From assembly GCF_014489555.1 (NCBI RefSeq), contig NZ_CP060784.1, forward strand, positions 2,108,001 through 2,172,000: a stretch of 64,000 bases of DNA, read 5' to 3'. How positions within the stretch are numbered: position 1 is the first letter of the stretch; every line of letters starts with the position of its first letter. Of this stretch, positions 8,807 to 18,639 are shown piece by piece. Both the position numbers and the translations under genes were made by a program. The notes below the pieces were generated by a model that saw only the letters and a list, made by a program, of their open reading frames with translations, did no database searches and was not told the DNA's origin. The stretch comes from Hymenobacter qilianensis (GTDB lineage Bacteria; Bacteroidota; Bacteroidia; Cytophagales; Hymenobacteraceae).

Positions 8807-9805
8807 TTAACTCCTTAATAATCCCATTTTCATCATTGCCTCCGCAATCTGCACGGCGTTGGTGGCAGCTCCTTTACGGAGGTTATCCGCCACTACCCAC
8901 ATATTGAGCGTGCGCGGCTGCGACTCATCACGGCGGAGTCGGCCGACCAGTACAGCGTCCTTGCCGTGAGCGTCTTTGGGCATTGGGTACTGGTTTTGGG
9001 CTACGTCGTCAACCACTTCCACGCCATCGGTTTCGCGCAAAATACGGTACACGTCGGAAAGCTCAAACTCCTGCGCAAACTCTACGTTTACAGCCTCCGA
9101 GTGACCCCCCATTACGGGAATCCGCACGGCCGTGGCGGTTACCTGAATAGTGTCGTCGCCGAGGATTTTCTTGGTTTCGCGTACCATTTTCATTTCCTCC
9201 TTCGTGTAGCCATTGTCCTCAAATACGTCGATGTGAGGCAGCACATTCAGGTCGATGGGGTGGGGGTAGGCGGGGTTGGAAGCCGTCTGGCCCGCCCGCT
9301 CCTCCATCAATTGATCAACAGCTTTTTTGCCGGTACCGGTTACGCTTTGATAGGTGCTTACTACAATGCGCTTGATCTGGAAAGCCTCGTGCAGCTGGTG
9401 CAGGGCCAATACCATCTGAATAGTAGAGCAGTTGGGGTTAGCGATAATCTTATCGGCTGAGGTAAGCTCTTTGGCGTTGATTTCGGGCACGACTAGCTTC
9501 TTAGTAGGGTCCATGCGCCAGGCCGAGGAATTGTCGATAACGACGGTGCCAACCTCTGCGAAGCGTGGAGCCTGTTCTTTTGAAACGCCGCCGCCCGCCG
9601 AAAAAATAGCCACCGCCGGTCGAGCCGCAATGGCCGCGTCCATGCTTACTACCTTATATTTTTTACCCTGAAACTCGATTTCCTGGCCTACCGATTTTTC
9701 GGAAGCCACGGGCAGCAGTTCAGTGACCGGGAAATTGCGCTCGGCCAGCACTTTCAACATTTCGCCCCCGACCAGGCCGGTGGCACCAACTACGGCGATT
9801 TTCAT
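8807..9805 (-). CDS. asd: Aspartate-semialdehyde dehydrogenase
   Basis: Converts L-aspartyl-4-phosphate to aspartate semialdehyde with NADPH, at the branch to lysine/diaminopimelate, threonine and methionine. The protein is 332 residues, the normal length. The N-terminal nucleotide-binding motif is GATGLVGGEML (residues 7-17). The catalytic cysteine is Cys126 in NPNCSTIQ, and the acid/base histidine is His235 in GGHSEAVNVEF. DNSSAWRMD near residue 92 is also characteristic. The frame is intact, and the gene stands alone with its own candidate promoter at 9852-9859. Confidence 0.97.
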   Translation of the reverse strand: MKIAVVGATGLVGGEMLKVLAERNFPVTELLPVASEKSVGQEIEFQGKKYKVVSMDAAIAARPAVAIFSAGGGVSKEQAPRFAEVGTVVIDNSSAWRMDPTKKLVVPEINAKELTSADKIIANPNCSTIQMVLALHQLHEAFQIKRIVVSTYQSVTGTGKKAVDQLMEERAGQTASNPAYPHPIDLNVLPHIDVFEDNGYTKEEMKMVRETKKILGDDTIQVTATAVRIPVMGGHSEAVNVEFAQEFELSDVYRILRETDGVEVVDDVAQNQYPMPKDAHGKDAVLVGRLRRDESQPRTLNMWVVADNLRKGAATNAVQIAEAMMKMGLLRS

Positions 9806-9851
9806 AGGAAAATTGGGTTTCTAAACATTGGCCGCACCTACGGCTCCTACA

Positions 9852-9859
9852 CAAAGATA
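9852..9859 (-). promoter_or_regulatory. Candidate -7 element for asd
   Basis: Read on the minus strand the site is TATCTTTG, matching TAnnTTTG, about 46 bases before the asd start codon. No convincing -33 TTG was seen. Confidence 0.4.
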
Positions 9860-10004
9860 GGGGCGAAGCGACTTTCATTTCGCGGTATCCTTCTTGCATA
9901 GGCGCGCGGCGCGCTGGGGGGCAAATTATAGGCAGCTTGTTATACCGCTTCTCCGGTCAGCACACAAACTTATATAGGTAGCGATACCGCCGACGATAGT
10001 AAGC

Positions 10005-12639
10005 ATGCGAGCATTCATACTGGGTTTAATTCCTTTAGTTTTTTCCATAGCTGCTAATGCTCAGCTTGTTGAGTCTTTTGCCGACGGTAATCTCAACCAA
10101 AACCCAACCTGGGCCGGCGATGAAGGCAGTTTTCAGGTAAGCGGCGAACAGCTGCAAAGCAACGGACCCGCCACCACCGGCACTACGCTGCAACTGGTAA
10201 CGGCCAGCACCGCGGCCAGCGGCGTTACGTGGGAGTTTTATGCTAATCTGCGCCTGGCTACCTCGGGGGCAATTTGGCCGATGTCTGGCTCATGGCCGAT
10301 CAGGCCAGCTTAAAAACGAGCGGCACCAAAGGCTACTTCGTGCGGCTGGGAGGTACGCCAGATGAGATTAGCTTGTTCCGGCAAGATGCCACGGGTAGTC
10401 CTGTATATGTTATTAATGGTCAGGATGGTACGCTGAAGTCTGCTAACAATAACGTAGTGCGTGTGCGTGTGACTCGCTCTGCTCAGAATGTCTGGGTGCT
10501 GGAACACGACCTGGCTGGGGGGCAAAATTTTGCTTCCGGCGGCACGGCTACCGATGCCACGCACCAGCGCAGCGCCTTTTTCGGGGTGCGCCTGACCTAC
10601 TCTTCCGCCAACAACCGCAACTTTTACTTCGACGATTTTCGGATTACTGATACGGTACCGCCCGCTCTGCTGAGCGCTACGCCCACCGGCCCCCACCAGC
10701 TGGATGCTTTATTCAGTGAAAACCTTGATGCTATCAGCGCTGCCAGCTTCCGCCTCGTAGCCGGGCCGGCAGTACTTACGGCCCAAACCGATGCAGACAA
10801 TCCGGCCCTGGTACACCTGACGCTGGGGGCAATTTTCCCTTGGGAAACAATACGCTCGAAGCGCGCAATATCACCGATGCTAACGGAATAGTGGCTGCTG
10901 GGCCGCTTACTGCTGCTTTTGTAAATCAGGGTTTTGCCGTGGTGCCGGCTTTCAATCAGGTGCTCATTACCGAAATAATGGCCGATGACACCCCGGTGGT
11001 GGGGCTGCCCGCGTCGGAGTACATCGAGATTCATAACCCCACGGCAAGTACGGTGCTTGATTTGGCGGGTCTGCGGCTGCTGAAGCCGGGCAGCGCTACG
11101 GCCGCTGTCTTTCTGGCTGGGGCCGTGCTGCTGCCGGGCGAGTATGCTGTGGTCTGTGGCAGCACGCGCGTTAGTCAGTTTGCCGCTTTCGGGAAAGTCT
11201 TTGGGCTGACGAATTTCCCCAGCCTTTCAAATGCCGGCGACCAGCTTGTATTGCGCGCCCGCAACGGACAAACCTTGTTTGAAATCACGTATTCGGATAC
11301 CTGGTACAAGGATTTGCGCAAAAAAGAAGGCGGCTGGTCGCTGGAAATGGTAGATGCTGCCAACCCCTGCGCCGGCAGCAGCAACTGGACCGCCAGCACC
11401 AACGACAGTGGCGGGACGCCCGGCCGCGTCAACGCGGTGCGGACTACTAACCCTGACCGTACCGCGCCCACCTTACAGCGGGCCGTGGCCCTGACTCCGA
11501 CTACGGTGCGCCTGGTTTTCGGGGAGAAGCTGGATAGCTTGGCCAACACCAACGTTGGGCTGTATGCCTTAACACCCGCTGTGCCTATCACGCGGATAGT
11601 ACCGCAGGGCCCCGATTTCCGTGCTGTCGATTTGCTGCTGGCTACCAATTTGCCCCCCAACCAGCCGCTGACCGTGGCCGTGCACCGCGCCACCGATTGC
11701 GCGGGGAATGGCGCGGGGCCGATTACCTCCACAGCCTTTGCCTTGCCCATAGCGGCCACAGCTGGCGACGTTGTAATCAATGAAATCCTGTTCAATCCAC
11801 GCACGGGAGGCGTCGATTTTGTGGAGCTGCTGAATCGTTCGGCCAATTATCTGGATGTGCAGGGCTGGCAGTTGGGCGTGGAGCAAGCCGCGGGCCTGAG
11901 CGCCAGCCCTATCAGCGCAGAACCGTATGGCTTGGCGCCGGGCCAGCTGCTGGTGCTCACTACCCGCCCCGACGTGGTGCAAAGTGAATATCCAACCCAT
12001 GACCCGGCGGCGTTCCTGACCATGGCCAGCTTTCCCAGCCTCCCCGACGATGCCGCTACGGTAGTAGTACTGGACGCAAAGGGCCAGACAATTGACCGCT
12101 TCAGCTACGACGAAAAGCTGCATCTGCCCTTACTCAGCGACCGCAACGGCGTGTCGCTGGAGCGAATTCGGGCGGCGGAACCTAGCGTGGGGGGCAATTT
12201 TCACTCCGCGGCCAGCGCCGTTGGGTACGGTACCCCTGGCCGGCCCAACTCGCAGTACCAGGCCGACCCTACCGGGGCGAAGCTCTTCCAGATTGAACCC
12301 GAGATATTTACCCCCGACGAAGACGGCCAGCAAGATTTTACGACGCTCACTTACCGCTTCGACTACCCAGGCTACGCGGCCTCTATTACCGTTTATGATG
12401 CGCAAGGGCGGCTGACTCGTCGCCTGCTGCGCAACGAAACCTTACCTAATAGTGGGTTTTTGCGGTGGGATGGCCTCACCGATCAAGGCCGTAAAGCTGC
12501 TATCGGGCCCTATGTGCTGCTGATTGAGCTGTATCGGGTGGCTGGGGGCGAGACGCATACTTATAAGCGTAACGTGGTGCTGGGGGGCGATTTTAGTAGC
12601 TTTTCCCGAGGTGTCTATTCTACACATGAGGTTAGGTGA
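10005..12639 (+). CDS. Large secreted lamin-tail-domain protein with gliding-motility-type C-terminus, frame interrupted twice
   Basis: One gene of about 878 residues read in three frames. The breaks are at G5 runs 10265-10269 and 10825-10829; one extra G at each gives TSGGNLADVWLMADQ and TLGGNFPLGNNTLEARN. The start ATG 10005 opens a signal peptide (MRAFILGLIPLVFSIAANAQ). It is followed by a LamG-like lectin-type region (to about residue 220), an Ig-like segment, a first lamin-tail domain (ITEIMADDTP ... EYIEIHNP), a second SbsA-type Ig-like segment, a second lamin-tail domain (INEILFNPRTGGVDFVELLN) and a FlgD-like C-terminal domain (YDAQGRLTRRLLRNE ... GPYVLLIELY). This last type is often found in T9SS cargo. 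Likely a cell-surface or secreted structural protein; binding partner unknown. Confidence 0.78.
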
Positions 12640-12722
12640 GAGCGTGGCAGTTGAGCAATACCCTTTGATTATCAAGTCCGTAAGAGTTAAGAGATTCCTG
12701 TCCATCTTAACTCCTACCAGCT

Positions 12723-13106
12723 ATGAAAGTAATCTCGCCTCGTGTACATGGTATCCTCGACTATGGCACGATACTCCTTTTTGCCTTGGCGCCTACCATA
12801 TTCGGCTTTGAAGGTATGTACGCCACTGTCTGCTATATCTTGGCTGCTGGCTACTTAGTTGTCACGCTGCTCACCGATTTCCCAATGGGCATAGCGCACG
12901 TAATTCCATTCCCCGTGCACGGCGGCTTGGAGCTGGTAAGCGGCTTGGTGTTGCTGGCTTCGCCCTTCATCTTCGGTTTCAACGACGACAACGAAACTGC
13001 CCGTAACTTCTTCATGATAATGGGGGGCGTGTTTCTGGGCGCATGGCTCCTGACCGATTGGCGCGCTCAAACTCGCAGCCATAAAACGGTTATGTCGAAT
13101 CATTAG
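12723..13106 (+). CDS. SPW-repeat family membrane protein
   Basis: A 127-residue inner-membrane protein with four hydrophobic segments arranged as two similar halves. Each half has a motif of the SPW type: VISPRVHGILDYG near the start and VIPFPVHGGLELVSG at about residue 60. The family is small, widespread and of unknown function. The next gene is a close paralogue. Start ATG 12723; terminator at 13123. Confidence 0.82.
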   Translation: MKVISPRVHGILDYGTILLFALAPTIFGFEGMYATVCYILAAGYLVVTLLTDFPMGIAHVIPFPVHGGLELVSGLVLLASPFIFGFNDDNETARNFFMIMGGVFLGAWLLTDWRAQTRSHKTVMSNH

Positions 13107-13122
13107 CAACTTTTACCAAGCA

Positions 13123-13157
13123 GAAAAGCCCCCAGCTACTCCGCTGGGGGCTTTTTG
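13123..13157 (+). terminator. Intrinsic terminator
   Basis: Stem AAGCCCCCAGC / GCTGGGGGCTT with T5 following, 17 bases after the first SPW gene. Confidence 0.8.
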
Positions 13158-13260
13158 CTTCAGAATGAGACGTGATTCCTACAAGATCGATAGTATCCTT
13201 CCACCATGCTTATCGTACTGATCTCAGTCATTCCTTCTTTATTAACTAACCTGGTTATCT

Positions 13261-13637
13261 ATGAAAATCCTATCACCAATAGCGCATGGCGTCATTGATA
13301 TAGCCTTCATCACCGTCCTGGCAATGGCACCCATCATGTTTGATTTGGAGCCCGCTGTAGACACCGCGTGCTATTTGATGGCGGGGGCTATTTGCTGCTC
13401 ACCCTTATGACCGACTTCCGATTTGGCCTTCTCCGCTTGGTGCCATTCCCTGTGCATGGCTGGCTCGATTTGCTGACGGGAATTGCCCTGTTGGCTGCAC
13501 CGTTTTTGTTCAATTTCGAAGCTGGCAGCGCTGAGCGCAACCTTTCCCTGGCGTTAGGTGTGGTATCTGTAGTTACCTGGTTTATAACTGATTGGAAGGC
13601 CAACACTCGTTCCCTAATGACAGATAAGAATACCTGA
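13261..13637 (+). CDS. Second SPW-repeat membrane protein, frame interrupted once
   Basis: A paralogue of the gene before it. The ATG at 13261 gives MKILSPIAHGVIDIAFI, which aligns with the start of the first copy. The frame breaks at a G5 (13383-13387); one extra G joins it to GGYLLLTLMTDFRFG and gives about 125 residues. The second half carries LVPFPVHGWLDLLTG, matching the second repeat of the first copy. Four membrane segments are expected. Function unknown. The pair looks like a tandem duplication with separate terminators. Confidence 0.75.
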
Positions 13638-13668
13638 TCCGCCACTCCTGAACGATACGGAACTAAAA

Positions 13669-13707
13669 AGGGGCTGAAGTACTACCAAATGCTTCAGCCC
13701 CTGTTTA
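13669..13707. terminator. Terminator hairpin between convergent genes
   Basis: Stem AGGGGCTGAAG / CTTCAGCCCCT with a 12-base loop, A5 before and a weak T-run after. It separates the SPW gene from the convergent gene ending at 13732. Confidence 0.7.
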
Positions 13708-13731
13708 CTGCAGTGACTTAACTTCCGCAGT

Positions 13732-14577
13732 CTATATCCTGACGGTGACACCCACAAAAAACTCGCGCTCCGCACCGGGCGTGAGGGGTAGTATGGCTCC
13801 CACATCGAACTGAGTATTTTCGCCCACTTTCAGCTCCGGACCAATGTTGAAGGTGGCCTGCCAGTCATTCTCGCGGGCATTCCAGCGGCCTATTACTTCG
13901 CCAAACAGGCCCAATGCCTCCGAAAATGCATGCTCGGCAGTGATTCCGGGTACAAACTGAAAGTAGTGGCGCTCGGCTTCCCGATCATAGGCCCGGTCGC
14001 CTTCCAGCTGAGCCGTTACCTCCCAGGTTTTGGTCAGATGATAGTTAAGCGGCAGCACCAGCCCCATCTCGGTGCTGCCCGCGCCCTGACTTCCGCCCAT
14101 TGGCAAGCGCACAAAACCCGTGACCGACATTGCCGCGCGGGTTTCATCGTCATCGCCGAAGAGGTTGCGTTTGAGGCGTAGCGTCACGTCGCCAAAGCCG
14201 CTGCGACGCTGCTGGGGCTCGTTTTCAGCCCATTCTTTTTCTATCGTATACGACTCCAGCGCAACCTGAAAATCTATTTGATCGGATATGCCGACCTTGA
14301 GCACGAGGGGCGCCACCTGCCAGGTACGGCTCCGGTTGCCGGCGCTGCGGCTGGTGAGAAGACGTAAAAAGTCGCCTTCTACCTGAAAATGGCCCGGGTC
14401 GATGGTGAAAGGACTTTCCGTGATACCTGGCCGGTCGGGGTGCAGCTCCCGCATAGAATCGCGGGGTACCGGCCGAAACAGCGAGTACCCATCCATCTTG
14501 GTGCCTTTTTCAGGCTTTTGGGCATATGCCGTAGTTAGGGGCAGCAAGGCCAACAATAGCCAGTAGAGCTTATTCAT
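13732..14577 (-). CDS. Outer-membrane beta-barrel protein, phenol-MetA-like family
   Basis: A 281-residue exported protein from the ATG at 14577 (MNKLYWLLLALLPLTTAYAQ, signal peptide). The frame is open to a TTG at 14592, but the ATG gives the better signal. ELHPDRPGITESPFTIDPGHFQVEGDF is followed by many amphipathic strands and ends in an aromatic/Arg residue pair (FVGVTVRI), typical of barrels. This matches the family annotated as putative transporters or MetA-pathway of phenol degradation, whose role is not established. It lies next to, but not overlapping, the TonB receptor read in the same direction. Confidence 0.72.
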   Translation of the reverse strand: MNKLYWLLLALLPLTTAYAQKPEKGTKMDGYSLFRPVPRDSMRELHPDRPGITESPFTIDPGHFQVEGDFLRLLTSRSAGNRSRTWQVAPLVLKVGISDQIDFQVALESYTIEKEWAENEPQQRRSGFGDVTLRLKRNLFGDDDETRAAMSVTGFVRLPMGGSQGAGSTEMGLVLPLNYHLTKTWEVTAQLEGDRAYDREAERHYFQFVPGITAEHAFSEALGLFGEVIGRWNARENDWQATFNIGPELKVGENTQFDVGAILPLTPGAEREFFVGVTVRI

Positions 14578-14684
14578 TTGATTTGAAAGCAAAACCCCAA
14601 CCCGGAGCGGGCCACATTACGCAGAACCAGTCTGGAAGATGGATTTATTTCTATGTTACTGGTAAAACTGTCTCGCAAGCTCAC

Positions 14685-16990
14685 TCATTTTTGCCCCCCG
14701 AACACGGTGTACCGCAACCCCAGAAAGCCCCGAATACCTTGGTTGGAGGCGTACACGTAGCTTGGGTCAAACGTCAGGGCATTCGGGTTTTCGGCAGTCG
14801 CTGCGGGTTGTCCGGCCGCGTCAAACTGCACTTGCTTGTCGAAAGGGTCGAAGGCGCGGGCAATGGCTGCGGAAGTGGGGCGGAAGTTGAGCAGGTTTTT
14901 TACGCCCCCGTATACTTCCAGCTTATCGCCCAGCCGCTTGGTTACCTGAATGTTCTGAATACTAAACGCGGGCGACGAAGCCGGCCGTGGGTCCAGCGCC
15001 CCCAGTAAAGGCAAGCGCATGGGCCCGTACACGTTGCCCGTATAATCTACGCTCAGGCCGGCTGCAGCAAAGCGGTAGCTCAGCGCGAACGTACCCGATA
15101 TGCGCTCCGTGAGTAGTTGGCGCTGCTTCCGCGTCTGGCCGCTGGCGTCAGCGCTGACCTGGTATACATCCAGCGCCGTAACCCCCAGAATGGCAGTTAG
15201 CGGAAAGCCAAACGTGAGGTCGGCATTCAGCGTGAGGCCCCGCGACACGGCGTGCCCGCGCAGGTTGTCATAAATCAGCAGCGTAGGGTCAGAGGTGTAG
15301 TCGGGTGTAATCTTATTCGTGAAATAAGTGTAGAAAGCGCTGGCATCGAAGCTCAGCAGGCTTTGCCCAATCGGCAGCAGCCGCTGGTAGTTCAGGTTAG
15401 CGTTGTAGCTGCGCTCGGGCCGAAGGGAGTTGCGAATAACAACGGTGCGGGCCCCGGTAAGTGCCGCGTGATCTTCCGTAAACACGTTCACCACCCGGTA
15501 GCCATTGCCCATGCTCAGCCGGAACGTCTGGCGGTCGTTGGGCGAAAACTTATAGTTGAGGCGCGGGGTAAAAATGCTGCCGTGGTACGAGTTATGATCG
15601 TAGCGCAAACCCAGTAGCAGCGTGTGCCTGGAGTTGAAGCGCAGCTCATCCTGCATGAATATACCCGGCAGCCAGATGCGCTGGGGGGCATTTTTGGATG
15701 CCAGCGTGTCGCCGGTGGCCGTGGCGGGCGTGTTGTCGTCGAAGTACGTGAAGCGTAGCGCTGAGCCCAGCAGCAGATGATGGTGGCCAGCCGTGTGAGC
15801 CGCCGTAAGCTGTCCGAAGGCAATGTTCTGCTGCGCCTTATACACCGTGGTGCCATACACGGAGTTCTGATTATGGGTATTCAACGAAGTACTCAGCATT
15901 ACCTGCGGCCCCCGGATAGGCAACTGATACGCGCTGATTACCTCGGCCCGACTCGTATAAATAGACTCGGCATAGAGGCTGTCGCCGCCCCGAAACTCCG
16001 GCGACCACTGCATCTGTCCGCCCCAGCGGTCTTCGTATAAGTAGCGCGCTGCCAGCGAAGCCACCCGGTTTTCGGGCCGGGCCAGCGTTAGCTTGTCAAA
16101 CACCGAAATGCGCTTGGCCAGGGCAATATCGGTAAAGCCGTCGCCATTGGCATCGCGGGGCGAGTCGTAAACGAATCCGTTGGCCCCGAGCAAAGAAGTA
16201 ACCTTGCCCACCCGCGTCTTCAGCGCCAGATCGACGTTGTGCTCGCCCCAACCCGTGCTAAAGGCATCGGCCGACACCTGGGGGCTTTTTCCGGATCGCG
16301 GGTAATAATGTTGATAACGCCGCCCACCGCTTCGGAACCGTAGAGCGTAGACGCCGGACCTTTCACTACCTCAATGCGCTCCACGAGGCTATTCGGAATA
16401 CCCGTCAGGCCATATACCGTGCTCAGGCCGCTCACGATGGGCATGCCATCCAGGAGCACCATGGTATAAGGGCCTTCCAGGCCATTGATGTGGATATCGC
16501 CGGTGTTGCAGATGTTGCAGTTGAGCTGAGGCCGCACCCCGTTTACCGTCTGCAAGGCTTCAAATACGGAAGGAGTGGGGTTCTTCTTAAAATAAGTGGG
16601 GTTGTACACCTCCACCGGCACCGCCGACTCCAGCCGCGATACGGGATGCAATGTGCCCGATACGACCACCTCGCCCAGCTCTTGCCCGGTACTGGCTTGC
16701 AGCGTTACGTTTAGGTTACTCGTTTGTCCACTTGTTACGCTCACGGCCCGCTCAGTAGCAGTGTACCCGATAGCACTGATAGCTAAGCGGTGGTTGCCGG
16801 GGGGCAAATTGTCGAGAATAAATATGCCGTCTTCCATGGCCGTGGCGCCCAACGTGGTGCCTTTCACCCCGACGCTCGCAAAAGGCACCGGCTTGCCTTC
16901 CGCTTGTATCCGGCCGCGCACCTTGCCCGACTGTGCCATTGCTGCGAGAGTAAGCAGGCAACTGAAAATCAGCAGGAAAAAGTGTTTCAT
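14685..16990 (-). CDS. TonB-dependent receptor, probably metal-related, frame interrupted once
   Basis: Outer-membrane receptor of about 768 residues after repair. The break is at the G5 run 16280-16284 (plus strand); one extra base joins RDPEKAP to QVSADAFSTGWGEHN. Order: signal peptide (MKHFFLLIFSCLLTLAAMAQ), carboxypeptidase-like regulatory domain (about 22-105, GKPVPFASVGVKGTTLGA), plug domain (about 120-230) with CNICNTGDIHINGLEGPY, DGMPIV and YGSEAVGGVINIITR, then the barrel. The CNIC motif is often seen in receptors next to metal transporters. A DtxR-like box lies 43 bases before the start codon, and the identical box stands before the Nramp gene upstream. I infer uptake of manganese, iron or a metal complex under the same repressor. 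Confidence 0.82.
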
Positions 16991-17031
16991 AGCTAAAGCG
17001 AAAAAGAAGTTTAGATCGGGTAATAATTTTT

Positions 17032-17049
17032 ATTTAGGTTAGTCTAAAT
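17032..17049 (-). promoter_or_regulatory. DtxR/MntR-like operator before the TonB receptor gene
   Basis: The near-palindrome TTTAGGTTAGTCTAAA (core 17033-17048) resembles DtxR/IdeR/MntR boxes (TTAGG-TTAGCCTAA type). The same 16 bases occur inverted at 18515-18530 before the Nramp gene. It lies 43 bases before the receptor start codon. Confidence 0.65.
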
Positions 17050-17059
17050 CTGTGAAGCG

Positions 17060-17096
17060 AAAAAAGCGCAGTTGCTTTTTAGAACAGCTGCGCTTT
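17060..17096 (-). terminator. Terminator after the Nramp gene
   Basis: The stem AAAGCGCAG / CTGCGCTTT lies just after the Nramp stop (17101), read leftwards, with a T-rich tail. It separates Nramp and receptor transcription, so the two genes share an operator sequence but not a transcript. Confidence 0.65.
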
Positions 17097-17100
17097 CGGG

Positions 17101-18501
17101 TTAGCCCAGAAACATCTCGAGCAGCAGATAAGCGTTCAGGGTAATGATAATAGCCGAAACGGTCCAGGCAAGTACTTTGACCAGCAGCGAATTGGTGAAT
17201 ACGCCCATTTTGAGCTTACTGCCCGTAAAAAGTACCAGCGGCACCACCGCGAAGCTTAGCTGTAGCGACAGGATAACCTGGCTAAGCACAAGCAGCTCAC
17301 CCGTTCCTTTCTCTCCATACAGAATGGTGACAATGAGTGCAGGAATTACAGCAATAGCGCGGGTTATCAGGCGGCGCATCCAAGGCTTCAGACGAATGTG
17401 CAGAAAGCCCTCCATCACGATTTGCCCCGCCAGCGTACCAGTCAGGGTTGAGTTTTGGCCGGAGGCCAGCAAGGCTACGGCAAACAGCACACTGGCCGCG
17501 CCCGCGCCCAGCACCGGCGCCAGCAGCTTATGCGCATCATTAATGTCGGCTACATTGAAGTAGCCATTGCGGTGAAACGCCGCCGCAGCGGTTACCAGAA
17601 TGGCCGCATTCACGAAAAATGCCAGGAACAGCGCTACCGTCGAGTCGATGGTAGCGAACTTGATGGCCATGCGCTTGCCTTCCTCCGTCTGCTCGATGGC
17701 GCGGGTCTGCACGATGCTGGAGTGCAGATACAGGTTGTGCGGCATCACGGTAGCACCCAGAATACCGATGGCGATATAAAGCATGCCGGGGTCCGTTACT
17801 ACTCTGGTCTGAGGCACCAGACCGGCCGCAATACCCAGCCAATCGGGATTGGAGGCGATGATTTCATACAGAAAGCAGCCAAAAATGACCACAATCAGGC
17901 CTGCCACAATGCTCTCAATGATGCGGAAGCCCTTATTCTGGAAATACAGCACTACCAGCACATCCAGAATGGTGAGCACCACGCCCCACGGCAGCGGCAG
18001 CCCAAACAGCAGATTCAAAGCAATAGCCGATCCGATAACCTCTGCCAAGTCGCAGGCGGCAATGGCAATTTCGCAGAGCACCCACAGCACCATCGCTACA
18101 GGCTTAGAGTAATGGTCGCGGCAGGCCTGGGCCAAGTCGCGGCCCGTCACGATGCCCAGTTTGGCCGCCAAGTGCTGGAGCAGCATGGCAAACAAGTTGG
18201 AAATCAGGATAACCGACAGCAGTGTATAGCCATAGCGGGCACCACCGGCAATATCGGTGGCCCAGTTGCCGGGGTCCATGTAGCCCACGGCCACCATAAG
18301 CCCCGGCCCCCAGAAAGCAAAAAGCTTGCGCCAGAAGGAGGCATCGTGAGCCGGCACCTTTATGCTCGCATATACTTCCTGCAAAGAAGGCGCATGACGC
18401 GCCTGCCGCCAGCCCGGATGCTCGGAAACAGGCGGCTTGGGGGGCGTTTCTATAAAATCCTTAACAGGTTGAGACACTGTATTAGTAGAAGAGTTATTCA
18501 C
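17101..18501 (-). CDS. mntH: Nramp family divalent metal (Mn2+/Fe2+) transporter
   Basis: An inner-membrane proton-coupled importer of Mn2+/Fe2+, 466 residues, eleven or so membrane segments. The first metal-binding helix has DPGN at residues 76-79 (AVGYMDPGNWATDI) and the sixth has MPHN at 253-256 (GATVMPHNLYLHS). These are the metal-coordinating signatures, and the methionine that favours soft transition metals is present. The N-terminal 55 residues are a soluble extension. The start is a GTG at 18501; a DtxR-like box lies only 14 bases before it. The divergent neighbour is a CDF exporter and the downstream gene a TonB receptor, which suggests one metal regulon. Confidence 0.93.
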   Translation of the reverse strand: MNNSSTNTVSQPVKDFIETPPKPPVSEHPGWRQARHAPSLQEVYASIKVPAHDASFWRKLFAFWGPGLMVAVGYMDPGNWATDIAGGARYGYTLLSVILISNLFAMLLQHLAAKLGIVTGRDLAQACRDHYSKPVAMVLWVLCEIAIAACDLAEVIGSAIALNLLFGLPLPWGVVLTILDVLVVLYFQNKGFRIIESIVAGLIVVIFGCFLYEIIASNPDWLGIAAGLVPQTRVVTDPGMLYIAIGILGATVMPHNLYLHSSIVQTRAIEQTEEGKRMAIKFATIDSTVALFLAFFVNAAILVTAAAAFHRNGYFNVADINDAHKLLAPVLGAGAASVLFAVALLASGQNSTLTGTLAGQIVMEGFLHIRLKPWMRRLITRAIAVIPALIVTILYGEKGTGELLVLSQVILSLQLSFAVVPLVLFTGSKLKMGVFTNSLLVKVLAWTVSAIIITLNAYLLLEMFLG

Positions 18502-18514
18502 AAAGTACGCTATT

Positions 18515-18530
18515 TTTAGACTAACCTAAA
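18515..18530. promoter_or_regulatory. DtxR/MntR-like operator between mntH and the CDF gene
   Basis: TTTAGACTAACCTAAA is the exact reverse complement of the box before the TonB receptor. It lies 14 bases before the mntH GTG and about 110 bases before the CDF ATG, so it could control one or both. Confidence 0.65.
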
Positions 18531-18639
18531 TATATTTTTCAATTTACCTTAACTACTGATTTATAGTTAAAATGTTTCGTTCACCGGCGAAGTAGATTTT
18601 TTAATGGACTTTTGCCCCCGCTTTCGTGTTCACCCCCCT

